A program made the translations under genes and the position numbers. A DNA stretch of 64,000 bases from Tardiphaga robiniae (lineage in GTDB: Bacteria > Pseudomonadota > Alphaproteobacteria > Rhizobiales > Xanthobacteraceae), in NCBI RefSeq assembly GCF_013359755.1, contig NZ_JABMCJ010000067.1, positions 1 to 64,000 of the forward strand, in the 5' to 3' direction. The notes under the pieces were generated by a model. It ran no database searches and had not been told where the DNA came from. It saw only the letters and a program-made list of their open reading frames with translations. Each line of letters opens with the position of its first letter. Position 1 is the stretch's first letter. Positions 43,112 through 51,276 of this stretch are shown here, one piece after another.

Positions 43112-45832
43112 GTGCCGCCCCGTAAATCCGTCGCCAAACCTGACCTGTTGCCCGATCACTTCCTGCGCTGGTTCGCCATGCGCGGCTGGTCGCCGCGCGA
43201 ACATCAATTGGCGCTGCTGCAGATGGCGAGGGACGATCGCTCGGCGCTGCTGATCGCGCCGACCGGCGCCGGCAAGACACTGGCCGGGTTTCTTCCGACG
43301 CTGGTGGAACTGTCTAACCTCTCCCCGCTTGCGGGGAGAGGTCGGCTTGAGAGCGCAGCGAACAAGCCGGGTGAGGGGGAGCGCATAATTGAAACTCCCG
43401 AGTTCGCCGAAGCTCCCCCTCACCCGTCGCGGACTGCGTCCGCGCCAGCCTCTCCCCGCAAGCGGGGCGAGGGGAAAAACGCCCTCGTCTCCACCGGCCG
43501 CACCGTTCAGCGCACCGGTGGTCTGCACACACTCTACATTTCCCCGCTGAAAGCCCTTGCGGTCGACATCGCGCGCAACCTGGAAACGCCGATCGCGGAG
43601 ATGCAGCTGCCGATCAAGGTCGAGACGCGCACCGGCGACACGCCGGTGTCGCGGCGTGCACGGCAGCGCCGCTATCCGCCGGATATTCTTCTGACCACGC
43701 CGGAACAACTGGCCTTGCTGTTGTCGTCCGACGACGCGCCGTTTCTGTTCTCGTCGCTGAAGCGCGTCGTGCTCGACGAGTTGCATGCGCTGGTGACGTC
43801 GAAGCGCGGCGATCTGCTGTCGCTCGGCCTTGCGCGGCTGTGGAAACTCGCACCCGAGATGCGGGCCATAGGCCTGTCGGCGACGGTCGCCGAGCCTGAA
43901 TCGCTGGCACGCTTTCTGGTACCGCAGCCACCAGGCGAAAGCGTCTCGGCCGATATCGTCGTCGCCGGCGGCGCGGCCGAGCCGGTGGTCGAGATGCTCG
44001 ACACCAAGGAACGGTTGCCCTGGGCCGGGCACTCGGCGCGCCATGCGCTCGGCGAAATCTACGATCTCATCAAGGCCAACAAGACGACGCTTGTCTTCGT
44101 CAATACGCGCAGCCAGGCCGAGATGCTGTTCCAGGATCTCTGGCGCATGAATGACGATGGCCTCGCCATCGCGCTGCATCACGGCTCCCTCGACGTCGCG
44201 CAGCGCCGGAAGGTCGAGGACGCGATGTCGGCCGGGAAACTACGAGGTGTGGTCTGTACCTCGTCACTCGATCTCGGCGTCGACTGGGGCGATGTCGATC
44301 TCGTCATCAATGTCGGTGCCCCCAAGGGCGCCTCGCGGCTCATGCAGCGGATCGGCCGCGCCAATCACCGGATCGACGAAGCCTCGCGCGCTGTACTGGT
44401 TCCGGCCAATCGTTTTGAAGTGCTGGAATGCCGCGTTGCCATCGATGCCGTTGCCGAAAATGCCCAGGATACTCCGCCGTTGCGGACTGGTTCGCTCGAC
44501 GTGCTGGCGCAGCACGTGCTCGGCTGCGCCTGCGGCGCGCCGTTTCGCGCGGACGATCTCTATAACGAAGTGCGCTCGGCGGCGCCCTATGCCGAACTGT
44601 CGCGTGTCGATTTCGACGATACCGTGGAGTTCGTGGCGTCCGGCGGCTATGCGCTGAAAATCTACGAGCGTTTCGCCCGTATCAAGCAGGACGCCTCCGG
44701 CAAGTGGCGCGTCACCAATCCCAAGGTGCGCCAGATGTATCGCATGAATGTCGGCACCATCGTCGAGGATACGATGCTGAAGGTGCGGCTGGTGCGCGGA
44801 GACAGCGGAAAAGGCAAAAAGGGTGTCACTGGTGCGCTGGCGCGCGGGGGACGCATGCTCGGCCAGATCGAGGAGTATTTCATCGAAGGCCTTGTGGTCG
44901 GCGACACCTTTGTCTTTGGCGGGGAAGTCGTGCGCTATGAATCCCTGGTCGAGGATCAGGTCTATGTTTCGCGCGCTCATGACAAGGGCGCCAAGGTGCC
45001 GTCCTATATGGGCGGCAAGTTTCCGCTCTCGACCTATCTCGCGGAACGCGTGCGCAAGCTGCTGGACGATGAGCGCGCCTGGAAAGGCCTGCCTGATCAG
45101 GTACGCGAATGGTTGTCGCTGCAGGCCCATGTCTCGCATGTGCCCGGCGCGCGCGAACTGATGGTCGAGACTTTTCCGCGTGCCGACAAGCATTACCTCG
45201 TCTGCTATCCGTTCGAAGGCCGCCTCGCGCATCAAACATTGGGCATGCTGCTGACGCGCCGTCTTGAACGCGCCCGCGCGCGGCCGCTGGGCTTCGTTGC
45301 CAATGAATATGCGCTGGCCATATGGGGCCTCGGCGACACGTCGCACATGATCAGGCAGGGCAGGCTTGATCTCGCCGCTCTGTTCGATCCCGACATGCTC
45401 GGCGACGATCTCGAAGCCTGGCTCGCGGAATCGGCGCTGATGAAGCGCACGTTCCGCACCTGCGCGGTGATTTCGGGGCTGATCCATACGCGCTTCACCG
45501 GCGAGGAGAAATCGCGCCGTCAGGTGCTGTTCTCCACGGACCTGATCTATGACGTGTTGCGCAAGCACCAGCCCGATCACGTGCTGCTGCGTGCCGCGCG
45601 TGCCGACGCGGCGACGGGATTGCTGGACATTCGGCGATTGAGCGACATGCTGACGCGGATTCAGGGCCGCATCATTCACCGGGAACTCGACCGCGTCTCG
45701 CCGCTGGCGGTGCCGGTGATGCTGGAAATCGGCCGTGAAGCGGTATACGGCGAGGCGTCCGACGAGCTCCTGGCAGAAGCCGCCGAGGAACTCGTGAAAG
45801 AGGCGGCAGGATTCGAAGAGATGGGATCGTAA
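43112..45832 (+). CDS. Ligase-associated DEXH-box helicase (Lhr family) with in-frame repeat insert
   Basis: A 906-residue Lhr-type superfamily 2 helicase. Walker A is APTGAGKT (49-56), motif Ia YISPLKALAVD follows at about 142-151, DELH (motif II) is at 222-225, and LSATVAE, VFVNTRSQAEMLF, GSLDVAQR, CTSSLDLGVDWGDVDLVI and QRIGRANHR are the later helicase motifs. Beyond these come the Lhr C-terminal regions. A block of about 70 residues (about 68-137, SNLSPLAGRGRLES... to ...TVQRTGG) between motif I and Ia is encoded by a palindromic repeat and seems foreign to the enzyme. It is the helicase partner of the ligase and exonuclease at 33-36 kb. GTG start. Confidence 0.92.
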   Translation: MPPRKSVAKPDLLPDHFLRWFAMRGWSPREHQLALLQMARDDRSALLIAPTGAGKTLAGFLPTLVELSNLSPLAGRGRLESAANKPGEGERIIETPEFAEAPPHPSRTASAPASPRKRGEGKNALVSTGRTVQRTGGLHTLYISPLKALAVDIARNLETPIAEMQLPIKVETRTGDTPVSRRARQRRYPPDILLTTPEQLALLLSSDDAPFLFSSLKRVVLDELHALVTSKRGDLLSLGLARLWKLAPEMRAIGLSATVAEPESLARFLVPQPPGESVSADIVVAGGAAEPVVEMLDTKERLPWAGHSARHALGEIYDLIKANKTTLVFVNTRSQAEMLFQDLWRMNDDGLAIALHHGSLDVAQRRKVEDAMSAGKLRGVVCTSSLDLGVDWGDVDLVINVGAPKGASRLMQRIGRANHRIDEASRAVLVPANRFEVLECRVAIDAVAENAQDTPPLRTGSLDVLAQHVLGCACGAPFRADDLYNEVRSAAPYAELSRVDFDDTVEFVASGGYALKIYERFARIKQDASGKWRVTNPKVRQMYRMNVGTIVEDTMLKVRLVRGDSGKGKKGVTGALARGGRMLGQIEEYFIEGLVVGDTFVFGGEVVRYESLVEDQVYVSRAHDKGAKVPSYMGGKFPLSTYLAERVRKLLDDERAWKGLPDQVREWLSLQAHVSHVPGARELMVETFPRADKHYLVCYPFEGRLAHQTLGMLLTRRLERARARPLGFVANEYALAIWGLGDTSHMIRQGRLDLAALFDPDMLGDDLEAWLAESALMKRTFRTCAVISGLIHTRFTGEEKSRRQVLFSTDLIYDVLRKHQPDHVLLRAARADAATGLLDIRRLSDMLTRIQGRIIHRELDRVSPLAVPVMLEIGREAVYGEASDELLAEAAEELVKEAAGFEEMGS
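43318..43474. repeat. Palindromic repeat inside the helicase gene
   Basis: Hairpins CCTCTCCCCGC-TT-GCGGGGAGAGG (43318-43341) and CCTCTCCCCGC-AA-GCGGGGCGAGG (about 43449-43473) flank the segment. Between them GGTGAGGGGGAGC (about 43370-43382) is complementary to GCTCCCCCTCACC (about 43412-43424). The unit is 157 bases and falls within the extra block of the helicase while the frame stays open. This type of CTCTCCCC-rich palindrome is, to my knowledge, a common dispersed element in alphaproteobacteria. Confidence 0.88.
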
Positions 45833-45870
45833 GGGTTTTGCGAATCTCGCATTCGTCTTAAAAGAGCACC

Positions 45871-46563
45871 ATGCACGCTGAGACCATCACCGTCGATATG
45901 AGCACCGTCAGCATCGCCGGCGTCACGCTGGCTGCGGACCTGTCGGGCGCCTTGTATTGGGAAGAGCAGAAACTTCTCGTGGTGTCCGACCTGCATCTCG
46001 AAAAGGGCTCCAGCTATGCCAATCGCGGCGTGCTGCTGCCGCCCTACGATACGATCGCAACGCTCGGTCGCCTCGGTGCGGTGATCGCGCGTCACGATCC
46101 GCGCATTGTGATTGCGCTCGGCGACAGCTTCCACGACCGTGACGCCCATGAGCGGTTGTCGCCGGCCAATCGCGAGGTGCTGTCTGCATTGCAGATGCGC
46201 CGTGACTGGATCTGGATCTCAGGCAATCACGATCCTGCATTGCCGCCGGATCTCGGCGGCACCGTCGCTGAAGAAGTGGCCATCGGCCCGATCACCTTCC
46301 GTCATGAGCCGACTGGTGCTGCCGGCGAGATTGCCGGTCACTTGCATCCAAAGGCGCGCGTCAGCACGCGCGGGCGCGCCGTCGAACGTCGTTGCTTTGC
46401 GAGCGACGGCACCCGCGCGGTGATGCCGGCCTTCGGCGCCTATACGGGTGGGCTCAACATCCGCGATGCAGCATTCGCCAGGATCTTCCAGACCCTTGGC
46501 TTCGTTGCCCATGTGCTCGGCGACCGGCGCATGCACGCCATTGCTGCCTCGCGCTGTTGCTAG
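45871..46563 (+). CDS. Ligase-associated DNA damage response phosphoesterase PdeM-like
   Basis: A 230-residue calcineurin-like metallophosphoesterase. The metal motifs are VVSDLHLEKG (DxH), IALGDSFHDR (GDxxHD), WISGNHDP (GNHD), and GHLHPKARV (GHxH) with an upstream FRHEP. It resembles PdeM/TIGR04123, the phosphoesterase encoded with the Lhr helicase, ligase and MBL nuclease. It starts 38 bases after the helicase stop, so the two form one unit. An ATG at 45898 is an alternative start. Likely acts on damaged DNA ends or on a nucleotide phosphodiester. Confidence 0.9.
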   Translation: MHAETITVDMSTVSIAGVTLAADLSGALYWEEQKLLVVSDLHLEKGSSYANRGVLLPPYDTIATLGRLGAVIARHDPRIVIALGDSFHDRDAHERLSPANREVLSALQMRRDWIWISGNHDPALPPDLGGTVAEEVAIGPITFRHEPTGAAGEIAGHLHPKARVSTRGRAVERRCFASDGTRAVMPAFGAYTGGLNIRDAAFARIFQTLGFVAHVLGDRRMHAIAASRCC

Positions 46564-46585
46564 ATCAGCGATATCCAACAGATCG

Positions 46586-47119
46586 TCATTCTGGCTGGAT
46601 CAGGCGAACCTGTGGGATTTCCAGGATGGCAGTCTCCTTTGCGGGCTGGCTGTTGACGAGATGGTCGATAAGATCCTTCGTCGTCGAGCCACGGGTCAGC
46701 ATCAGGCAGGTCGCATTGTCGGCGCGCGTTGCGTGCCAAACGCCGGCGCGCATGCAGATTCCGACGCCAGGAGACAAACGATAAGCTCGGAGGGTCGACA
46801 AATCCGGCTGCCGGTTTGCGTCACTCAAGCAAAGGACCTGAACGATCTCTTTCGTGAGAGGCACGACCGCCTGCTGGGTCAGGTGATGGACTTCGAGCTT
46901 GGAGACAAGCGGATTGTTGTCACGATACTCGACCCACAAGACCTCGGTGTTGCCTCCCGTGCCGGGATCAAAGAAGTGTTCGTGCCAGAAATCGCTCGCC
47001 GGGCTTCGAAAACCGACCGCGTCTTTTTTGAGAGGATCGGTTTTGCCGAGCACCCATCCGAAGGGTTCGAACGACGTGGGACTCAGAGCCTCGACAGTAA
47101 CAGCGTCGGATGTCGGCAT
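46586..47119 (-). CDS. Ureidoglycolate lyase family protein
   Basis: A 177-residue cupin-like protein of the AllA (ureidoglycolate lyase) family. It contains SFEPFGWVLGK, FWHEHFFDPGTGGNTEVLWVEY, SKLEVHHLTQQAVVPL and GVWHATRADN. AllA converts ureidoglycolate to glyoxylate and urea in allantoin breakdown, but no other allantoin genes are nearby, so this may be a divergent member with another role. The start at 47119 has a good ribosome site (AGGAG); the 13-codon extension is not needed. Confidence 0.82.
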   Translation of the reverse strand: MPTSDAVTVEALSPTSFEPFGWVLGKTDPLKKDAVGFRSPASDFWHEHFFDPGTGGNTEVLWVEYRDNNPLVSKLEVHHLTQQAVVPLTKEIVQVLCLSDANRQPDLSTLRAYRLSPGVGICMRAGVWHATRADNATCLMLTRGSTTKDLIDHLVNSQPAKETAILEIPQVRLIQPE

Positions 47120-47197
47120 GGAGGGCTCCTTGGGGGCGTGTCCGAAGCATGGCTTCATGGCCCTGCAAACCGACGAGCATTAAAAGAAAGAGCGGCC

Positions 47198-48061
47198 TTA
47201 CGCCGCCTTCGCCTGCACCGTATCGCAGAACTCGGCGAGGTGGTCGGCAAGCCGCAGCGTTGCCGGGCTCGCGTCGGGGGCGGCCATCAGCGTCACTTCA
47301 GTCTGGTCGATCGGCGCGAAGCCTTCTTTCGCCGTCAAGATGCGATGGTCGGCCTGGATAGCCATGTCGGACAGGATACTGAGGCCAAGTCCGGCGGCGA
47401 CCGCAGCCTGGATGCCGGCGAGGCCGGAGCTCGTATAGGCCATGTGCCAACTGCGGCCTGCCGCCTCGATGGCATGAATCGCGCGGGTCCGGTAAAGGCA
47501 GCCGGCGGGAAAGCCGATCAACGGGACCGACCGGATGGCGGGGTCGATCGGATGCGCCTTGCTCGTGACCCAATGGATACGCTCGGGCCACACCGCGATG
47601 CCACCTTTCTCACCGGCGGCGCGCTTGAACAGTGCCAGGTCGAGTTCGCCGCGTTCGAGGTCGCGGCGCAAATACGTGCTCTGGTCGGCGCGCACGTCGA
47701 GCCGCAAGCCGGGTCGGGACCGCGAAAAATTCGCCAGCAATTCGGTCAGGCGATAAGCCGCGAAATCCTCGGGGATGCCGAGCCTGACGGCGCCTTCATT
47801 GGTCGGCCGGGCCAGTACGTCGCGGGCTTCCTCCGCCAGCGCCAGCAGCCGTCGCGCATAGGACAGGAGGCGCTCGCCGGCTTCGGTCGGGGTCACGTCC
47901 TTGCCGGTGCGGTTCAGCAGCGGCTGGCCGATATCCTCTTCCAGTCGCTTGATTTGCTGGCTGACGGTGGATTGGGTGCGGTGAACGCGCTCGCCGGCGC
48001 GGGTAAAGCCGCGGGCATCGACCACCGAGACGAAGCTGCGCAGGAGTTCGAGATCCAGCAT
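47198..48061 (-). CDS. LysR-family transcriptional regulator
   Basis: A 287-residue LysR regulator with helix-turn-helix LLRSFVSVVDARGFTRAGERVHRTQSTVSQQIKRLEEDIG (6-45) and a two-lobed effector domain from about 90. It is divergent from the DMT transporter gene, with a 95-base gap. The gap contains ATTTAATTTCCAAAT (about 48101-48115), an AT-rich inverted element with LysR T-N11-A spacing, so the exporter gene is the probable target. The inducer is unknown. Confidence 0.92.
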   Translation of the reverse strand: MLDLELLRSFVSVVDARGFTRAGERVHRTQSTVSQQIKRLEEDIGQPLLNRTGKDVTPTEAGERLLSYARRLLALAEEARDVLARPTNEGAVRLGIPEDFAAYRLTELLANFSRSRPGLRLDVRADQSTYLRRDLERGELDLALFKRAAGEKGGIAVWPERIHWVTSKAHPIDPAIRSVPLIGFPAGCLYRTRAIHAIEAAGRSWHMAYTSSGLAGIQAAVAAGLGLSILSDMAIQADHRILTAKEGFAPIDQTEVTLMAAPDASPATLRLADHLAEFCDTVQAKAA

Positions 48062-48156
48062 CGGCTGTCCATTCGTTTTTCAACTGACAGCAAGTATATC
48101 ATTTAATTTCCAAATGGGAAGGCGAGCGCATAGACCGGTGGCAAAGGAGATTTCCG

Positions 48157-49083
48157 ATGTCCCTCGCGCCGTCAGTTGCGGTTCCCCGTGCCGCCTTCAA
48201 TCCGCTGCCGATCTATATCGGCATCTTCTGTCTGCTCTGGAGTTTCTCCTTCGTCGCGGGGAAAATCGCTGTCACCGATTGCCCGCCGCTCATTTTGCTC
48301 GCCGCGCGGTTCTCGCTCGCTGGTGTTCTGATCCTTGGCATTTCCGCCCTGCGCCGCGGTGCCTGGTCGCTGTCCTGGCGCGATGTCGCGGCTTACGCCG
48401 TCATCGGCCTGGCCAATAACGCGCTGTATCTCGGCCTCGGTTATACCGGCCTGCAAACCATCTCCGCCGGTCTCGGTGGCCTGGTCGTCAGCGCAAACCC
48501 AGTGTTTACGGCTGTGTTCGCAGCGCTGTTGCTGAAGGAGCCGCTCACCGGACGCAAGGTCGCCGGGCTCTTGCTCGGCATCGCCGGCGTCACCTCGATC
48601 GTCTGGCACCGCATATCGGTGGGCACCGACAGCGCGCAGGGCATCGTATTCACGCTGGCATCGCTCGCATCCATCGTGACCGGGACGATCCTGTTCAAGC
48701 TGCTGGCACCGAAGGGCAGCCTGTGGCTCGGCAACGGCGTGCAGAATCTTGTGGCCGGCGTGGTGCTGATCCCGGTGGCGCTCACGTTTTCCGATATCGG
48801 CGCGATCGTGCCGAGTGCGCGATTGATCGCTTCGTTTGCATTCCTGACATTGGGCGGTTCTATCCTCGGTTATCTGCTGTGGTTTCACCTGCTGAAGACC
48901 TGCGGCGCCACCGCTGCCAGCGCCTATCACTTCCTGATGCCGCCACTCGGCATGCTGTTCGCCTGGATGGTGCTCGGCGAGCATGTCGAAAGTCGTGATC
49001 TTCTGGGGATCGTCCCGGTCGCCCTCGGTATCTATCTCGTCACCAGACCGGCCGCTTCACCAGCCCCCCTGCGACAGGAGTAG
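48157..49083 (+). CDS. DMT/EamA-family transporter
   Basis: A 308-residue inner-membrane protein with ten helices in two EamA repeats (ILLAARFSLAGVLILGISAL, GLQTISAGLGGLVVSANPVFTAVFAALLLKEPLTGRKVAGLLLGIAGV, and a second repeat ending VLGEHVESRDLLGIVPVALGIYLV). It is of the RhaT/YddG-like drug/metabolite superfamily; many export amino acids. It is divergent from a LysR gene that probably controls it. The MBL hydrolase gene starts three bases after its stop. Confidence 0.92.
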   Translation: MSLAPSVAVPRAAFNPLPIYIGIFCLLWSFSFVAGKIAVTDCPPLILLAARFSLAGVLILGISALRRGAWSLSWRDVAAYAVIGLANNALYLGLGYTGLQTISAGLGGLVVSANPVFTAVFAALLLKEPLTGRKVAGLLLGIAGVTSIVWHRISVGTDSAQGIVFTLASLASIVTGTILFKLLAPKGSLWLGNGVQNLVAGVVLIPVALTFSDIGAIVPSARLIASFAFLTLGGSILGYLLWFHLLKTCGATAASAYHFLMPPLGMLFAWMVLGEHVESRDLLGIVPVALGIYLVTRPAASPAPLRQE

Positions 49084-49086
49084 TTC

Positions 49087-49851
49087 ATGTCTCTCACCAT
49101 CACTTTGATTGGCGGACCCACCGCGCTGATTGAATTCGACGGCTTCCGGCTGCTCACCGATCCGACGTTCGATCATCCGGGCGCCTACAAGCTGCCGCAT
49201 GTCACGCTGGAAAAACTCGTCGGTCCCGCGATCTCCGCCGCGCAAGTCGGCGCGGTTGATGCGGTGCTGCTCAGTCACGATCAGCACTCCGACAACCTTG
49301 ATACCTCCGGGCGCGATTTCCTGCGCCACGCGCCGCGCGCACTGACAACCATTGCGGGCGCCAAGCGCCTCGGTGGGGATGTCGAGGGTCTCGCGCCATG
49401 GGACAGCACCGAACTTACAGGCAAGGATGGTCACTCGCTGACGATCACCGCGACGCCTGCGCGTCATGGCCCCGCGGGTATCGAGCCGCTGTCTGGCGAC
49501 GTCATCGGATTCGTGCTGAGTTCGAACGCGCCGGGGAGCAGGCCGATCTACATTACAGGCGACACCGTCTGGTTCGATGGCGTCGCCGAGGTCGCGCGGC
49601 GTTTTCCGGCCGGCGTGGTGCTGCCCTTCGCCGGCGCGGCGCAGACCCGCGGGCCATTCCACCTCACCATGGACACCAACGACACCATCGAGACGGCGCG
49701 CGCATTTCCCGATGCGACGATTGTGCCGGTGCACACCGACGGATGGGCGCATTTCAAACAGAGCGCCGGCGACCTGCGCGCATCCTTCGACACGCTCGGC
49801 TTCGGTGCCCGTCTGCGTATCCTCGAACCGGGTGTGCGGACCTTGATCTAG
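49087..49851 (+). CDS. MBL-fold metal-dependent hydrolase, UlaG-like
   Basis: A 254-residue metallo-beta-lactamase fold protein. The first metal motif is SHDQHSDN (63-70), a variant in which the usual HxHxDH reads H-D-Q-H-S-D-N. Later metal ligands fall in ATPARHGP, YITGDTVWFDGV and VPVHTDGWAHF. It resembles UlaG-type L-ascorbate phosphate lactonases and related esterases, but the substrate is open. It lies directly behind the DMT exporter, suggesting a shared substrate or inducer. Confidence 0.87.
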   Translation: MSLTITLIGGPTALIEFDGFRLLTDPTFDHPGAYKLPHVTLEKLVGPAISAAQVGAVDAVLLSHDQHSDNLDTSGRDFLRHAPRALTTIAGAKRLGGDVEGLAPWDSTELTGKDGHSLTITATPARHGPAGIEPLSGDVIGFVLSSNAPGSRPIYITGDTVWFDGVAEVARRFPAGVVLPFAGAAQTRGPFHLTMDTNDTIETARAFPDATIVPVHTDGWAHFKQSAGDLRASFDTLGFGARLRILEPGVRTLI

Positions 49852-49924
49852 CCCATTGCCAGTCTCTGCTTCGGAACGTTAGCTGCGACGGCACGTTGCC
49901 GAGCGGTGAGATGGCAGGGATCAG

Positions 49925-51232
49925 ATGTCGGACCAGTCCAGCGAGAAGAAGCCTGATGATCAGGAGGGAGAAACTGCTGGTCCGAAAGGTTTTCTGAAAC
50001 GGCTTGGTCCTGGTCTGATCACCGGCGCTTCCGACGACGATCCGTCCGGCATCGGCACCTATAGCCAGGCCGGGGCGCAGCTCGGCTACGGCATCGGCTG
50101 GACCATGCTGTTGACCTTTCCGCTGATGGTCGCAATCCAGGAAATTTCCGGACGCGTCGGCAGCGTGACCGGTCGTGGCATTTCCGGAAATGTCTGCCGG
50201 CACTATCCGGCATCGCTGCTGCACCTCATCGTGTCGCTGCTGTTCATCGCTAACACGATCAACATCGCGGCCGATCTCGGCGCCATGGCCGATGCCACCA
50301 AACTGCTCGTTGGCGGTCATGGCATCGTCTATGTCGTTCTGTTCGGCGCGCTCTCGGTAGGCGCGCAAATCTTCTTTGACTACAAGCGCTATGTTTCGGT
50401 GCTGAAATGGCTGACGCTCTGCCTGTTTTCCTATGTCGCCGCGCTTGCGGTGGTGAAGGTCGACTGGAGCGCGGCTCTCACAGGCATCCTGCTGCCGCAA
50501 ATCACCTGGAGTGGCTCGTATCTCACCACCATAGTCGCCATTCTCGGGACGACGATTTCGCCATATCTGTTCTTCTGGCAGGCCTCGCAGGAGGCGGAGG
50601 ACGAACGTATCGATCCCGCCAAAGCTCCGTTGATCGAGAGGCCGATTGGTGCCGCGATGGAGTTTTCGCGCATTCGGGCCGACACGATCGTCGGCATGGC
50701 ATTTTCGAACCTGATCGCGCTGTCGATCATCATCACGGCTGCGGCCACGCTCAATGCCTCCGGCAAGACGGATATCGAGACCTCGGCGCAGGCGGCTGAA
50801 GCCTTGCGTCCGATCGCCGGAGTATTCGCAGAGTGGATATTTGCGCTGGGCATCGTCGGCACGGGTCTGCTGGCGATCCCGGTGCTCGCAGGCTCAACTG
50901 CTTATGCTGTCGGCGAGGGCCAGCGCTGGCTGGTCGGACTCGATCGCAAGCCGCGCGAGGCCGTGGCGTTCTACTCGGTTCTGGCACTGTCCGCGGCGAT
51001 CGGGATCGCGCTGAATTTCACCTCGATCAACCCGATCTCGGCGCTGTACTGGAGCGCGGTCATCAACGGCGTGCTCGCCGTGCCGGTGATGGTGCTGCTG
51101 ATGGTGATGTCGCGCCGCAAGGATGTGATGGGCGATTTTGTGATCAAGGGGCCGTTGCACTGGCTCGGTTGGCTGTCGACTGCAGCAATGGCCATCAGTG
51201 TGGTGGCGATGGGCGTAGGTGTCTTCCTGTAG
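49925..51232 (+). CDS. Nramp-family metal transporter, non-canonical TM1/TM6 motifs
   Basis: A 435-residue eleven-helix transporter of the Nramp family. TM1 reads SDDDPSGIGTYSQAG (36-50), with DPSG in place of the canonical DPGN metal motif. TM6 carries TTISPYLFFWQASQEAEDE in place of the MPH segment. Such variants form a separate branch whose ion (Mn, Mg or Al) is not established. The TAG stop (51230-51232) lies inside a palindromic repeat. It follows the MBL gene by 73 bases, so it could belong to the same transcript. Confidence 0.85.
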   Translation: MSDQSSEKKPDDQEGETAGPKGFLKRLGPGLITGASDDDPSGIGTYSQAGAQLGYGIGWTMLLTFPLMVAIQEISGRVGSVTGRGISGNVCRHYPASLLHLIVSLLFIANTINIAADLGAMADATKLLVGGHGIVYVVLFGALSVGAQIFFDYKRYVSVLKWLTLCLFSYVAALAVVKVDWSAALTGILLPQITWSGSYLTTIVAILGTTISPYLFFWQASQEAEDERIDPAKAPLIERPIGAAMEFSRIRADTIVGMAFSNLIALSIIITAAATLNASGKTDIETSAQAAEALRPIAGVFAEWIFALGIVGTGLLAIPVLAGSTAYAVGEGQRWLVGLDRKPREAVAFYSVLALSAAIGIALNFTSINPISALYWSAVINGVLAVPVMVLLMVMSRRKDVMGDFVIKGPLHWLGWLSTAAMAISVVAMGVGVFL

Positions 51233-51263
51233 GATGGGTTTCGCTGCGCTCTACCCATCCTAC
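51229..51263. repeat. Palindromic repeat, GTAGGATGGG family
   Basis: GTAGGATGGGT (51229-51239) and ACCCATCCTAC (51253-51263) form an 11-base stem with loop TTCGCTGCGCTCT. It shares the outer arms with the repeat at 306-413. The first GTAG overlaps the nramp stop codon, and the hairpin probably ends its transcript. Confidence 0.9.
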
Positions 51264-51276
51264 GGTCTGTGAGCTT

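Noticed and set aside
43112-43530. Frameshift or pseudogene in the helicase at the repeat insert
   Set aside because: The frame is continuous from motif I through motif Ia and on to the C-terminus, and all later helicase motifs are intact, so it is an in-frame insert and not a break.
44264-45679. A 471-codon minus-strand frame inside the helicase gene
   Set aside because: The helicase motifs are on the plus strand; the reverse frame is a shadow.
46448-48106. A 552-codon plus-strand frame over the ureidoglycolate lyase and LysR genes
   Set aside because: It covers two well-recognised minus-strand genes and their gap and has no family resemblance of its own.
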